From NCBI GenBank assembly GCA_004297725.1, contig SCUS01000156.1:96804-160803 (forward strand): 64,000 nt of DNA, in the 5' to 3' direction. This document shows, piece by piece, positions 1-7,841 of this stretch. The DNA comes from Myxococcaceae bacterium (lineage in GTDB: Bacteria; Myxococcota_A; Polyangia; Polyangiales; Ga0077539). Below the pieces are notes generated by a model. That model was not told the origin of the DNA, made no database searches, and worked only from the letters and a program-made list of their open reading frames with translations. The position numbers were made by a program, and so were the translations under genes. The stretch's first letter is position 1; every line of letters begins with the position of its first letter.

Positions 1-506
1 TGCGCGGGGTCGTCGCTCACCGAGGTGACCACGGCCTCCCTCAGCACCACCTCGCGCGCCTCGGGCACCACCAGCTCGCCGCGGCGAACCCGGGCGTGCA
101 TCGCCTCGCCGTCGACCTTGATCGCGCTCACCACCGGGGGCACCTGGGAGATGGTCCCGTGCATGGCCGCGAGGGCGCGCTCGATGGCCTCGCGCGTCGG
201 CGCGGCGGTGCCCTCCGGGGCGCGGGCGACGACCTCGCCGTCGGCGTCCAGGCTGTCGGTCTCGGCTCCGAAGGACACCGTCGCCTCGTAGGCCTTGTCG
301 TCCGCGGAGAGGTGCGCCGAGAGCTTCGTCGCCTCGCCCAGCATCAGCACCAGCACGCCCGTCGCCATCGGGTCGAGCGTTCCGGCGTGGCCGACCTCGC
401 GCTGCCCGAGGGCCCTGCGCGCGGCGGCTACCAGGTCATGGGATGTCGGGCCGCGCGGCTTGTCCACGCGGAGCACGCCGTCGATGGGCGGTCGCCGGGG
501 AGGCAC
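1..506 (-). CDS. truB: tRNA pseudouridine(55) synthase TruB (3' end outside window)
   Basis: TruB isomerises U55 of tRNA to pseudouridine in the cytoplasm. About 168 N-terminal residues are visible, and the gene continues past base 1. The family motif GHAGTLDPMATGVL lies at residues 39-52, with the catalytic aspartate at D45, close to its usual place near residue 48. The opening IDGVLRVDKPRGPTSH is also typical. I chose the GTG at 506-504 because it is in the same frame as, and just after, the TGA of rbfA (512-510), leaving a 3-base gap. It is the last visible gene of the rimP-nusA-infB-rbfA-truB operon, an arrangement conserved in many bacteria. Identity is firm. Only the C-terminal part, which would hold the PUA-like domain, cannot be seen. 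Confidence 0.93.
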   Translation of the reverse strand, partial: MPPRRPPIDGVLRVDKPRGPTSHDLVAAARRALGQREVGHAGTLDPMATGVLVLMLGEATKLSAHLSADDKAYEATVSFGAETDSLDADGEVVARAPEGTAAPTREAIERALAAMHGTISQVPPVVSAIKVDGEAMHARVRRGELVVPEAREVVLREAVVTSVSDDPA

Positions 507-509
507 CGC

Positions 510-938
510 TCAGTCCGCGTCGCCGGGCTTCCGCTCGGCGCTCGGCGCGGGCGCGGGCGCGGCCTTCAGCTCCTCGCCCACCTCGCGAAGCAGCGAGTCG
601 AGGCGCACCAGGTCGTCGCGGTTGGCGTCGAGAGAGAAGTGCAGCTCCGGGGCGTGCCGCAGGCCGAGCCGCGGCGCGAGCCTCGATCGGATCATCGACG
701 CCAGCTTGTCGAGGCGACGCCCCGCGACCTTGGCGCGGATGCCGCCCGGGTCGTCGCCCATCAGCACGAAGCCGACCTGGGCCTGCGAGACGTCTTCGGA
801 CACCTTGGTCGCGGTGATCACCACGCCCTCGAGCCGCGGGTCGCGGAACTCCTGTGAGAGCATCACCGCGAGCTCCTGGGTGATGCGCGCGCCGACCCGC
901 GCCGCGCGGTGTCCGGTCTCAGCCTTCTTCACTGCCAC
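510..938 (-). CDS. rbfA: 30S ribosome-binding factor RbfA
   Basis: RbfA is a KH-fold factor that binds late 30S precursors and helps 16S rRNA 5'-end maturation. The 142-residue product has the family pattern in its N-terminal half (ITQELAVMLSQEFRDPRL, then VITATKVSEDVSQAQVGFV) and in the middle (LRHAPELHFSLDAN). It ends in a short Ala/Pro tail beyond the KH core. The start is GTG at 938; a second in-frame GTG two codons later could also serve. The start lies inside the end of the DUF503 gene, a 20-base overlap, so the two are probably translationally coupled. It sits between DUF503 and truB, the usual order in this operon. Confidence 0.93.
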   Translation of the reverse strand: MAVKKAETGHRAARVGARITQELAVMLSQEFRDPRLEGVVITATKVSEDVSQAQVGFVLMGDDPGGIRAKVAGRRLDKLASMIRSRLAPRLGLRHAPELHFSLDANRDDLVRLDSLLREVGEELKAAPAPAPSAERKPGDAD

Positions 939-1296
939 CGAACTTCTCCATCAGCCCCGAGGCGTCGTCCATGTCCGTTCCGCCCGCGAGCGGTTCGTCG
1001 TCGGGAAACACCTGGAAGGCTACTTCGCGTCCACTCACCAGCGCCGCGCCTGCGACGGCCGAAGCCACCGCGGCGGTCACCTTGTCGAGCACCTCGGCCA
1101 CGTGGCCGCGCTCGGTCGAGATCGCAGAGACCGCCAGCGTCGCGACCTGCCAGCGCTCCTGGTCGCCCACCTCGGCGATGGAGACGTTGAAGCGCGCGCG
1201 CACCCGGTCGGCCGCGCGGCGAACCACCGCGCGACGGTCTTTCAGAGAGTGCGCCGCCGGGAGGTGCAGCCGGAGTCGCAGGAGCCCGATCACCAT
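919..1296 (-). CDS. DUF503 (YlxP-like) family protein
   Basis: This 125-residue protein matches the DUF503/YlxP family by its opening (VIGLLRLRLHLPAAHSLKDR) and by the conserved stretch FNVSIAEVGDQERWQ. Members are small ferredoxin-like-fold proteins found between infB and rbfA in many genomes. Their biochemical role is not established. The C-terminal 35 residues (Asp/Gly rich, ending GGSEEG) are longer than the usual family core of about 95 residues. The ATG at 1296 is 8 bases downstream of the stop of the unknown 164-residue gene, and the 3' end overlaps rbfA. The position supports a role in ribosome maturation, but that is inference. Confidence 0.85.
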   Translation of the reverse strand: MVIGLLRLRLHLPAAHSLKDRRAVVRRAADRVRARFNVSIAEVGDQERWQVATLAVSAISTERGHVAEVLDKVTAAVASAVAGAALVSGREVAFQVFPDDEPLAGGTDMDDASGLMEKFGGSEEG

Positions 1297-1304
1297 GGCT
1301 CAGC

Positions 1305-1799
1305 CTACTCCGCGCGCCACTGCACCCGGAGACCGCCGTCGCACTCGACCGCGGCGCGGAGCGCGTCCCGGAGGCCGCGCAGCATCACCGCCGCGAGAAG
1401 CTCCGGCTGCGACTCGCGCTCCTCCTCGGAGGGCTCGCGCCTTCCGCAGAGGACCTCCAACACCGCCGCCGGATCGACCTTCCGGCGCTGCTTCAGCTCG
1501 AACTCCTCGGCCACGACCCGCGCGATGTAGGCCGCCGCGGCGACGCGACGGCTCTTGCGCAGGACGTTGGAGACGCGCACGGCCATGGTCCGGCAGCGCA
1601 CCGGCGAGAAGCGCCCCGAGCGGGGCCCGCGGCCGGTCCACTCCCAGGGCTTGCCGGAGACCTCCGTCACGGCGGCCATCACCGCCTCGAAGGGGTCCCG
1701 GCCTTCCCAGTGGTACTCCCAGGATCCGGGCAGCTCGTCGCCGTCCTCGTCCAGGATCTGGAAGCGCGTCGCGCCGGACATCCGAACCTGCATCGCCAC
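1305..1799 (-). CDS. uncharacterised protein inside the infB-rbfA operon
   Basis: I do not recognise this 164-residue product. It starts at GTG 1799 (or the ATG at 1793) and lies in the 34- and 8-base gaps between infB and the DUF503 gene, on the same strand. The first half is aromatic and mixed-charge (EYHWEGRDPFEAVMAAV, then GKPWEWTGRGPRSGRF). The second half is helical and basic (RVSNVLRKSRRVAAAAYIARVV) and then acidic. There is no signal peptide or membrane segment. Residue composition is that of a normal soluble protein, whereas the competing frame at 1300-1815 on the same strand is Arg/Gly-rich and looks like a shadow. Function is unknown; cotranscription with ribosome-assembly genes is the only lead. 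Confidence 0.7.
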   Translation of the reverse strand: MAMQVRMSGATRFQILDEDGDELPGSWEYHWEGRDPFEAVMAAVTEVSGKPWEWTGRGPRSGRFSPVRCRTMAVRVSNVLRKSRRVAAAAYIARVVAEEFELKQRRKVDPAAVLEVLCGRREPSEEERESQPELLAAVMLRGLRDALRAAVECDGGLRVQWRAE

Positions 1800-1833
1800 G
1801 GTCGCCTCGCTTCATCGCCTCGCGGTCCCCCTC

Positions 1834-4647
1834 TCAGAGGCGCGCGGCGACCTCCTCGAGTTCGTACACCTCGATGATGTCCCCGGCCTTGATGTCCGGG
1901 GTGTTCTCGAGGGCGATGCCGCACTCGAAGCCCTGCGTCACTTCCTTCACGTCGTCCTTGATGCGGCGGAGCGAGCCGAGCTTGCCCTCCCACTTCACGG
2001 CGCCCTCGCGGCGGAGCCTCGCCCGCGCGTTGCGGCGCACGAGCCCCTCGGTGACCATGCAGCCCGCGACGACGCCGGTCTTGGTGATGTTGAACACCAT
2101 CCGGACCTCCGCCTTGCCGAGCGGCTTCTCGATGAAGGTCGGCTTGAGCTGACCGAGCATCAGGGCCTTCACGTCGTCTACGGCCTCGTAGATGATCGTG
2201 TAGAACTTCAGCGGCACCCGCGCCTCGTCGGCCGCCGCCTGCGCCTTGCCGGCCGGGCGGACGTTGAAGCCGATGATCACCGCGTTGGACGCCGACGCCA
2301 GCTGCACGTCGGTCTCGGTGATGGCGCCCACCGCGCCGTGGATCACGGACACCCGCACCTTCTCCGTCGTCAGCGCCGTCAGGGCCTTCTTCAAGCCCTC
2401 GACCGCGCCCTGCGCATCCGCCTTGATCACAAGGTTGATGTTGATCTGCGCCGCGTCGCCGCTGATGGCCGCCGCGACCCTCGCCGCGAGGTCGTCGTTG
2501 CGGGTGGACTCGGCCGGGCGCCGGGTCAGCATCTTGATCTGGTCGGCCACCTCCTGCGCCTTGCGCAGGTCGGCCGCCACGTAGAGCTTGTCGCCCGCCG
2601 TCGGGACCTCGCTCAGGCCCACGATCTCGACCGGCGTGCTGGGCCCCGCCTTGTCGATGAGCTTGCCGCGGTCGTCGTACATCGCGCGGATGCGGCCGTA
2701 GGCCGCGCCCACGAGCACCGCGTCACCGTTGCGCAGGACGCCCTCCTGCACGAGGAGGCGCGCCACCGGGCCGCGTCCCTTGTCCAGCTTGGCCTCGAAG
2801 ACCGTGCCCACCGCGGGGCGCTTCGGGTCGGCCTTGAGCTCGAGCAGCTCGTTCTGGAGCGCGAGGCTCTCGAGGAGCTGGTCGATGCCCGTGCGCGCCT
2901 TCGCGCTCACCTGCACCACCAGCACGTCGCCGCCGTCGCGCTCGGTGATCACGTCGTACTGGAGAAGCTGGTTGAGCACCCGGTCAGGGTTCGCGTCCGG
3001 CTTGTCCATCTTGTTGAGCGCCACCACGATCGGCGTCTTCGCCGCCTTCGCGTGGGCGATGGCCTCGACGGTCGTCGGCATCACGCCGTCGTCCGCCGCC
3101 ACCACCAGCACCGCCACGTCGGTGAGCTGCGCGCCGCGCGATCGCAGCGACGTGAAGGCCTCGTGACCCGGCGTGTCGAAGAAGACCACCATCCCCTTCG
3201 GGGTGTTCACGCGGTAGGCGCGAACCTCCTGGGTGATGCCGCCTGCCTCGCCCTCGGCCACGCGCATCCCGAGGATGGCGTCGAGGAGGGTCGTCTTGCC
3301 GTGGTCGACGTGGCCCATCACCGTGACCACCGGCGCGCGGGGCACCGGCGGGGTGGGCTCGAAGGTCGCGAGCGCCGTCTTGATGATGTCGTCGAGGTTG
3401 AGGGCGACGTTCTCGACCGAGTACCCGAACGCGTCCGCGAGGATCTGCGCGGTGTCGGCGTCGAGCGTGGAGTTGATGTTCTTCCCCTTCTCGCCCATCT
3501 GGATGAGCTTGAGGAGGACGTCCGTCGCCTTGAGGCTCATCCGACGCGCCAGCTCCTGGAGGGAGATCTGCGCCTCGATCTTGATGACCTTCTTGTGCTG
3601 CGACATCTCCGTGATCGGCGCGGCCTTGGAGTTGATGCCTCCGCGCTGATGCATCGGGATCGGCTGGAACCGATTCGTCTGCTTGTTGTAGACGCCCGGA
3701 ACGCTGGGTCGGCCGATCATCGGCGGACGACGGGCGTTGGGCCCGGAGGCCACCGGGGTCTTCACCTCGACGAAGCCAGGGCGACCCGTGGGCCGCGCGC
3801 TCGACATGCTCGACGAGCCCTGCCGGGAGGCCTCGTAGATCACCGTACGCGTCACTGGATCCCAGCGCGCGATGCCGCTCTTCTGCTGCTGCGGCGGGGG
3901 CGGGGCGCTCGGTCGCGGGGCCTCGACGGGCTTCGCTTCGACCACCTGCTCCGCCGCGGGAGCGCTCACGGCCTGGACCTGAGGCTCCGGCGCGGGCGGC
4001 ACCGGGGTCGGCGTCGGGGCGGGGGCCTCGACCTTCGCCTCGACGACCGGAGGGGCGGACGGCTCCTCGACCTTCGGCGCGACCGCCACGGGCGGAGGCG
4101 GAGGGGCTGACGGCTCCTCGACCTTCGGCGCGACCGCCACGGGCGGAGGCGGAGGGGCTGACGGCTCCTCGACCTTCGGCGCGACCACCACGGGCGGAGG
4201 CGGAGGGGCTGACGGCTCCTCGACCTTCGGCGCGGCCGCCACGGGCGGAGGCGGAGGGGCCACGGGCTCCTCGACCTTCGGCTCGACCCTGGCCTCGACC
4301 GGCGCAGGCGCGGCCTCGATCGGGGCCTCGACCTTCGCCGGCTCCTTCGTCACGACGGGCGGCGGCGGAGGCGCCTCGGCGACGCGGACCACGGGCTTCG
4401 GACGGGCGGGTGCCGGCGGAGGCTCGACGCGCTTGAGCTTCTTCACTCCGGGCGCGACCTCGACCTCGACGAACTGCGCCTGCTTCTCTCGAAGCAGCGA
4501 CGTCCTGATCTGATCGAGGTAGGCGCCGTCGACCTTCGACATCTTGTTCTTCACTTCGATGCCGAGCGCGCGGATCTTCAGGAGTACGGCGTCCGTATCC
4601 ATCTTGAGATCCTCCGCGATCTCATAAACCCTCACCGTACCCTGCAT
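1834..4647 (-). CDS. infB: translation initiation factor IF-2
   Basis: IF-2 is the GTPase that places fMet-tRNA on the 30S subunit and promotes 50S joining. The 937-residue protein has an IF2_N helical domain at residues 1-52, then a long Pro/Val/Glu/Lys-rich linker carrying a tandem repeat near residues 129-196. A second IF2_N domain precedes the G domain. G motifs are visible: GHVDHGKT at 445-452, DTPGH at 491-495 and NKMD at 545-548. The IF-2 domain II-IV region follows, ending EVYELEEVAARL. It is longer than E. coli IF-2 (890 residues) because of the linker. The ATG at 4647 shares one base with the TGA of the ylxR-like gene upstream, indicating coupling. Identity is certain. Confidence 0.98.
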   Translation of the reverse strand: MQGTVRVYEIAEDLKMDTDAVLLKIRALGIEVKNKMSKVDGAYLDQIRTSLLREKQAQFVEVEVAPGVKKLKRVEPPPAPARPKPVVRVAEAPPPPPVVTKEPAKVEAPIEAAPAPVEARVEPKVEEPVAPPPPPVAAAPKVEEPSAPPPPPVVVAPKVEEPSAPPPPPVAVAPKVEEPSAPPPPPVAVAPKVEEPSAPPVVEAKVEAPAPTPTPVPPAPEPQVQAVSAPAAEQVVEAKPVEAPRPSAPPPPQQQKSGIARWDPVTRTVIYEASRQGSSSMSSARPTGRPGFVEVKTPVASGPNARRPPMIGRPSVPGVYNKQTNRFQPIPMHQRGGINSKAAPITEMSQHKKVIKIEAQISLQELARRMSLKATDVLLKLIQMGEKGKNINSTLDADTAQILADAFGYSVENVALNLDDIIKTALATFEPTPPVPRAPVVTVMGHVDHGKTTLLDAILGMRVAEGEAGGITQEVRAYRVNTPKGMVVFFDTPGHEAFTSLRSRGAQLTDVAVLVVAADDGVMPTTVEAIAHAKAAKTPIVVALNKMDKPDANPDRVLNQLLQYDVITERDGGDVLVVQVSAKARTGIDQLLESLALQNELLELKADPKRPAVGTVFEAKLDKGRGPVARLLVQEGVLRNGDAVLVGAAYGRIRAMYDDRGKLIDKAGPSTPVEIVGLSEVPTAGDKLYVAADLRKAQEVADQIKMLTRRPAESTRNDDLAARVAAAISGDAAQININLVIKADAQGAVEGLKKALTALTTEKVRVSVIHGAVGAITETDVQLASASNAVIIGFNVRPAGKAQAAADEARVPLKFYTIIYEAVDDVKALMLGQLKPTFIEKPLGKAEVRMVFNITKTGVVAGCMVTEGLVRRNARARLRREGAVKWEGKLGSLRRIKDDVKEVTQGFECGIALENTPDIKAGDIIEVYELEEVAARL
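4058..4261 (-). repeat. four tandem 51-bp repeats inside infB linker
   Basis: Four nearly identical 51-base units start at 4058, 4109, 4160 and 4211. Each encodes 17 residues of the form VAPKVEEPSAPPPPPVA, so the array changes IF-2 linker length by whole units without breaking frame. The units differ at only a few bases (for example VVV or VAV before APK). This is a coding minisatellite of the kind produced by replication slippage. It falls in the unstructured linker between the IF2_N domain and the G domain, where length variation should be tolerated. Confidence 0.95.
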
Positions 4648-5234
4648 CAGTCCTCCAGTGTCCCAAGGCGATCGACCGTCGCGGCGAGTTCCGCCGCGAT
4701 GCGCGCTTCCCGGATCGCGAGGAGAGAGACCTCCCCGCGGCCGAGCAGCGCGCCGAATTCCTGCTTCGTTGCGTAGGGCGCCGACTTGCGCGCGCCCTCG
4801 GCGATGGAGCGAGCGTTGGCGCCCGCGTCCTTCGCCACCAGCACCAGATGCGCCTGGCCCTTGGCGACGGCCGTGTCGACGGCCTCCGCCCCGATGGCCA
4901 GCACCTTCGTCCGCGAGGCGACCAGCAGCAGCGAAGTGATCCGCTGCGCCACCGCCGCCCGCAGCTCCGAGAGCAGCGCCGCCGCGTCGAGGTCTCGCCT
5001 CGCCTCGATCTTCAGCGACCGCTCCGCGGCGTGGCGCTTCACCATCGTCGCGACGCAGGCCTTCGTGGGATGCACCCAGGCCCCCCGGCCGCTCTTCACG
5101 GCGCGCGGGTCGAGGGCGAGGCCCTGCTCGGGGCCGACCACCACGCGCACGAGCTCGTCGCGCTCGCCGCGCAGCCGACAGGCCACGCAGGTGCGCTCGG
5201 GGTGCTTCGTGTTCGTGGCGCCCGGCGTGCTCAT
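4647..5234 (-). CDS. YlxR (DUF448) domain fused to an L7Ae-type RNA-binding domain
   Basis: The 195-residue protein has two parts. Residues about 10-75 are YlxR-like, with the signature PERTCVACR at 12-20 and RGAWVHPTKAC further on; this nucleic-acid-binding fold is encoded next to nusA in many bacteria. Residues about 85-185 resemble the L7Ae/L30e/YlxQ family (TKVLAIGAEAVDTAVAKGQ, then AHLVLVAKDAGAN). In many Firmicutes YlxR and YlxQ are separate adjacent genes; here they form one chain. The ATG at 5234 is 4 bases after the nusA stop, and the TGA overlaps the infB start by one base. A role in RNA binding near transcription and translation is likely, but the exact target is unknown. Confidence 0.88.
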   Translation of the reverse strand: MSTPGATNTKHPERTCVACRLRGERDELVRVVVGPEQGLALDPRAVKSGRGAWVHPTKACVATMVKRHAAERSLKIEARRDLDAAALLSELRAAVAQRITSLLLVASRTKVLAIGAEAVDTAVAKGQAHLVLVAKDAGANARSIAEGARKSAPYATKQEFGALLGRGEVSLLAIREARIAAELAATVDRLGTLED

Positions 5235-5238
5235 CAGA

Positions 5239-6903
5239 TCACCCCTCCACCGACTCGCCGCGCTCGGCGTTCTCGGCCCGGAGCGCCTTGCGGGCCTCCT
5301 CGATCACCTTCTGCTCGGAGCTGAGGAAGGTCTGCGCGCCGAGCTTGATCTGCCGCACCTTGCGCAGGCCGAGGCCCGTGTCGCGGAGGAGCGAGTCCTC
5401 GTGCGTGTTGTGCAGCTGCTCGACGGTGCTCACGCCCGCGGACATCAGCAGGTTGATGGTGTGCTCGCCGACGCCGCGCACGAAGAGCAGGCGCTCGCGC
5501 TCGCTCAGCGGCTCGGTGCGGCGCGAGGCCTCGCGGATGCGGCGCTGGCGGAGCTCCTCCATCGCGGTCTCCGCCGACGACTTGATGCGGTCGGCGTTCT
5601 CCGCGCCGCCGAGGCCGGGGATGCCCGCGAGCTCGTCGGTGCTGGCCTCGGCGACCTCCTCGAGCGACCGGAAGCCGAGCTTGTACATCGTCTGCGCGAT
5701 GCTCGGCGTGACCCCGGGGATGAGGGAGAGGGCGTTGATCGACTCCTCCTCCATCTGCTTGAACTTGCTCTCGGAGATGATGTCGAGCTTCCAGCCCGTG
5801 AGCTGCGAGGCGAGCCGGACGTTCTGCCCCTTGCGGCCGATGGCCAGCGAGAGCTTCTCGTCGGACACCACCAGCTCCATCGCGTGGTCGGCCTCGTTGA
5901 CCAGCACGCGGGAGATCTCCGCCGGCGCGATGGCGTTGCAGACGTAGCGCGCCGGGTCGCGGTCGTAGGGGACGATGTCGATGCGCTCGCCGCGGAGCTC
6001 TTGCACCACGGCCTGCACGCGGGAGCCCTTGACGCCCACGCAGGCGCCCACCGGGTCGACGTCGAGGTCGCGGGAGGACACGGCGATCTTGCTGCGCACG
6101 CCGGGCTCACGCGCCGCGGCGACGATCTTCACGATGCCCTCGTAGATCTCCGGGACCTCGGCCTCGAAGAGCTTGATGAGCAGCCCCACGTCGCCGCGGG
6201 AGAGCAGCACCTGCGGGCCCTTGGCCTCGCGGTCGATGTCCTTCACGAAGGCCACGATGCGCTCGCCGGGGCGGTAGCTCTCGCGCGGCACCTGGTCTTT
6301 CGCGCGCAGGATGGCCTCGGTGCGCCCGAGGTCGACGATGATGTCGTTGCGCTCGAAGCGGCGGAAGATGCCGGTGATGATCTCGCCCTTGCGGGAGATG
6401 TACTCGTTGAACACCAGCTCGCGCTCGGCGTCGCGCACGCGCTGGATGATCACCTGCTTGGCCGCCTGCGCCGCGATGCGGCCGAAGCCCTTGCGCAGCG
6501 TCGAGAGGTTGAGCACGTCGCCCCACTTGGCCTCCTGCTCCGCCGCCTTGCGCTCGTCCTCGGCGCGGTAGAACACCTGGAAGGCCAGCTGCTCGCCCAC
6601 CTGCGCGTCGGGGTCCATCTTGCGCGCCACGTCCAGGGAGATCTCCTGGTCGGGCTGCGAGACCGTGTCGACCACGGTCATGTGCTGGTACAGGTCGACC
6701 GCGCCGTCGCGCTCGCTGTAGCGGGCGACGAGCTCCCGGGTGCCCCCGAGGTGCTTTCGCGCCGCCGACAGGATCGCGCTCTCGAGCGTCAACACGAGGA
6801 CCGAGCGCTCGATGCCCTTGTCCTTGGCGACCGCGTCGAGCGTCATGCTCAGGTTGAGGGTCTGCTGCGCGGGGGGTTGGGGTGCTTGCTGCTTCGCTGC
6901 CAT
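5239..6903 (-). CDS. nusA: transcription termination/antitermination factor NusA
   Basis: NusA binds RNA polymerase and nascent RNA and modulates pausing, termination and antitermination. The 554-residue product has an N-terminal RNAP-binding domain (to about residue 150) and an S1 domain. Two KH domains are marked by GVKGSRVQAVVQELRGE and GRKGQNVRLASQLTGW. A C-terminal extension contains repeated helix-hairpin-helix-like segments (IPGVTPSIAQTMYKLGFRS; IPGLGGAENADRI; VRGVGEHTINLLMSAGV), as in NusA proteins that carry C-terminal repeats. It is longer than E. coli NusA (495 residues). An unusual Gln/Pro-rich N-terminal leader of about 15 residues precedes the core. The ATG at 6903 lies 5 bases after the rimP stop. 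Confidence 0.97.
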   Translation of the reverse strand: MAAKQQAPQPPAQQTLNLSMTLDAVAKDKGIERSVLVLTLESAILSAARKHLGGTRELVARYSERDGAVDLYQHMTVVDTVSQPDQEISLDVARKMDPDAQVGEQLAFQVFYRAEDERKAAEQEAKWGDVLNLSTLRKGFGRIAAQAAKQVIIQRVRDAERELVFNEYISRKGEIITGIFRRFERNDIIVDLGRTEAILRAKDQVPRESYRPGERIVAFVKDIDREAKGPQVLLSRGDVGLLIKLFEAEVPEIYEGIVKIVAAAREPGVRSKIAVSSRDLDVDPVGACVGVKGSRVQAVVQELRGERIDIVPYDRDPARYVCNAIAPAEISRVLVNEADHAMELVVSDEKLSLAIGRKGQNVRLASQLTGWKLDIISESKFKQMEEESINALSLIPGVTPSIAQTMYKLGFRSLEEVAEASTDELAGIPGLGGAENADRIKSSAETAMEELRQRRIREASRRTEPLSERERLLFVRGVGEHTINLLMSAGVSTVEQLHNTHEDSLLRDTGLGLRKVRQIKLGAQTFLSSEQKVIEEARKALRAENAERGESVEG

Positions 6904-6908
6904 GTTGT

Positions 6909-7532
6909 TTACCTTCCAGCCTCAGGCGACTCACCGCCCGCAGCCTTCGCGACCCCGTCCGTCTTCGCTGGTCGAGGCGCCTTGGGGCCCTTGCCCGGCT
7001 TCACCGGTTTGGGGGTTTTGATCTCCAACAGTCGCGCGCGGGACACCTGCCGACGGGGGATCGCGACCTCGCGACCACCCACCGACACCCGCACCGTGTA
7101 TCCGTCACCGTCATCGCTCGTCCCGAGGAGCGGCCCCTCGAAGGAGGTCTTCCCCTCCAGCGGCCCGCGCGTCCGGATCTTCATCACCAGGTCCGCGAAG
7201 CGATCGAAATCCTTCCGGGTCTGCACAGGTCGCTCGAAGCCGGGAGAGCTCACCTCGAGGTCGTAGGCCACCTCGATGCGATCGTCTTCGTCGAGGAGGG
7301 CGGAGACCGCGTGGCTCACCGCCGCGCACTCGTCCGCGGTGGTGCCGGGGTGCGCGTCGTCGGGCTTCACCCGAGGATCGCCCCCGGGGCGATCGATGTA
7401 GAGCCGAAGAACACCGCGGCCCGGACCCTGGAGCCATTCCAGGGCCACCAACTCGACGCCATTCCTGGCAGCGAGGGGTTCGATCTCTCCGCGGAGCTGT
7501 TCAACATCGACGCGCACGCACTCTCCGTTCAC
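6909..7532 (-). CDS. rimP: ribosome maturation factor RimP
   Basis: RimP is needed for maturation of the 30S subunit. The 207-residue protein shows the family core: an N-terminal domain with LRLYIDRPGGDPRVKPDDAH and ADECAAVSHAVSALLDEDD, then YDLEVSSPGFERPVQTRKDF, the most diagnostic segment. A C-terminal SH3-like part follows. It has a basic Lys/Pro tail (about 35 residues) beyond the usual 150-170 residue length. The start is GTG at 7532; another GTG at 7517 is possible. It is the first gene of the nusA-infB operon, so the operon promoter should lie in the 309-base gap upstream, but I could not identify it. Confidence 0.93.
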   Translation of the reverse strand: MNGECVRVDVEQLRGEIEPLAARNGVELVALEWLQGPGRGVLRLYIDRPGGDPRVKPDDAHPGTTADECAAVSHAVSALLDEDDRIEVAYDLEVSSPGFERPVQTRKDFDRFADLVMKIRTRGPLEGKTSFEGPLLGTSDDGDGYTVRVSVGGREVAIPRRQVSRARLLEIKTPKPVKPGKGPKAPRPAKTDGVAKAAGGESPEAGR

Positions 7533-7841
7533 CCGCTCCGGGGCCCGAACGGTCGCGCGACCAGCGCCGCCTGCTGACGGATCGCGTCGCCCGCCCCGAT
7601 CCTCCCGCTATCGACCCCTTGAGCCGCTCGAGAGCGGTGGAGGCCGTATGGGAGGACGGAGCATCGGCAAAACGCGGGTGATCCGATAGAGGTCGGACTC
7701 ACCAGCCCTGCCGCACCGTGAAGATGAAGCAGCACCGATGGTTCTCGGGGGGGCACCCGGATGGGAGGAAGAGACATCCCCGAGGACGGCGGGCCATGTA
7801 CCACCGTCCAGCAGAGAGCACAAGCGCGCCGTGCGCGTAGT
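7533..7841. other. 309-bp gap upstream of the rimP-nusA-infB operon
   Basis: The gap lies between ompA (ending at 7842) and rimP, both on the minus strand. It should contain the operon promoter and an end signal for the ompA gene. I see one small hairpin (stem 7624-7628 with 7633-7637, loop of 4 bases). I found no convincing promoter boxes, and no tRNA, although an initiator tRNA sits here in E. coli. An open frame of 91 codons at 7529-7804 (minus) has a Pro/Ser/Gly-rich composition unlike a folded protein, and I do not call it. Confidence 0.5.

Noticed and set aside
1300..1815. Alternative minus-strand frame of 171 codons
   Set aside because: It overlaps the 164-codon frame and is Arg/Gly-rich, typical of a shadow frame in high-GC DNA.
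7529..7804. 91-codon minus-strand frame in the rimP upstream gap
   Set aside because: No start signal, Pro/Ser/Gly-rich composition and no recognisable domain; it overlaps the start of rimP.
7533..7841. Possible initiator tRNA before rimP, as in E. coli
   Set aside because: No T-loop sequence of the GTTCNANNC type and no cloverleaf pairing could be found.
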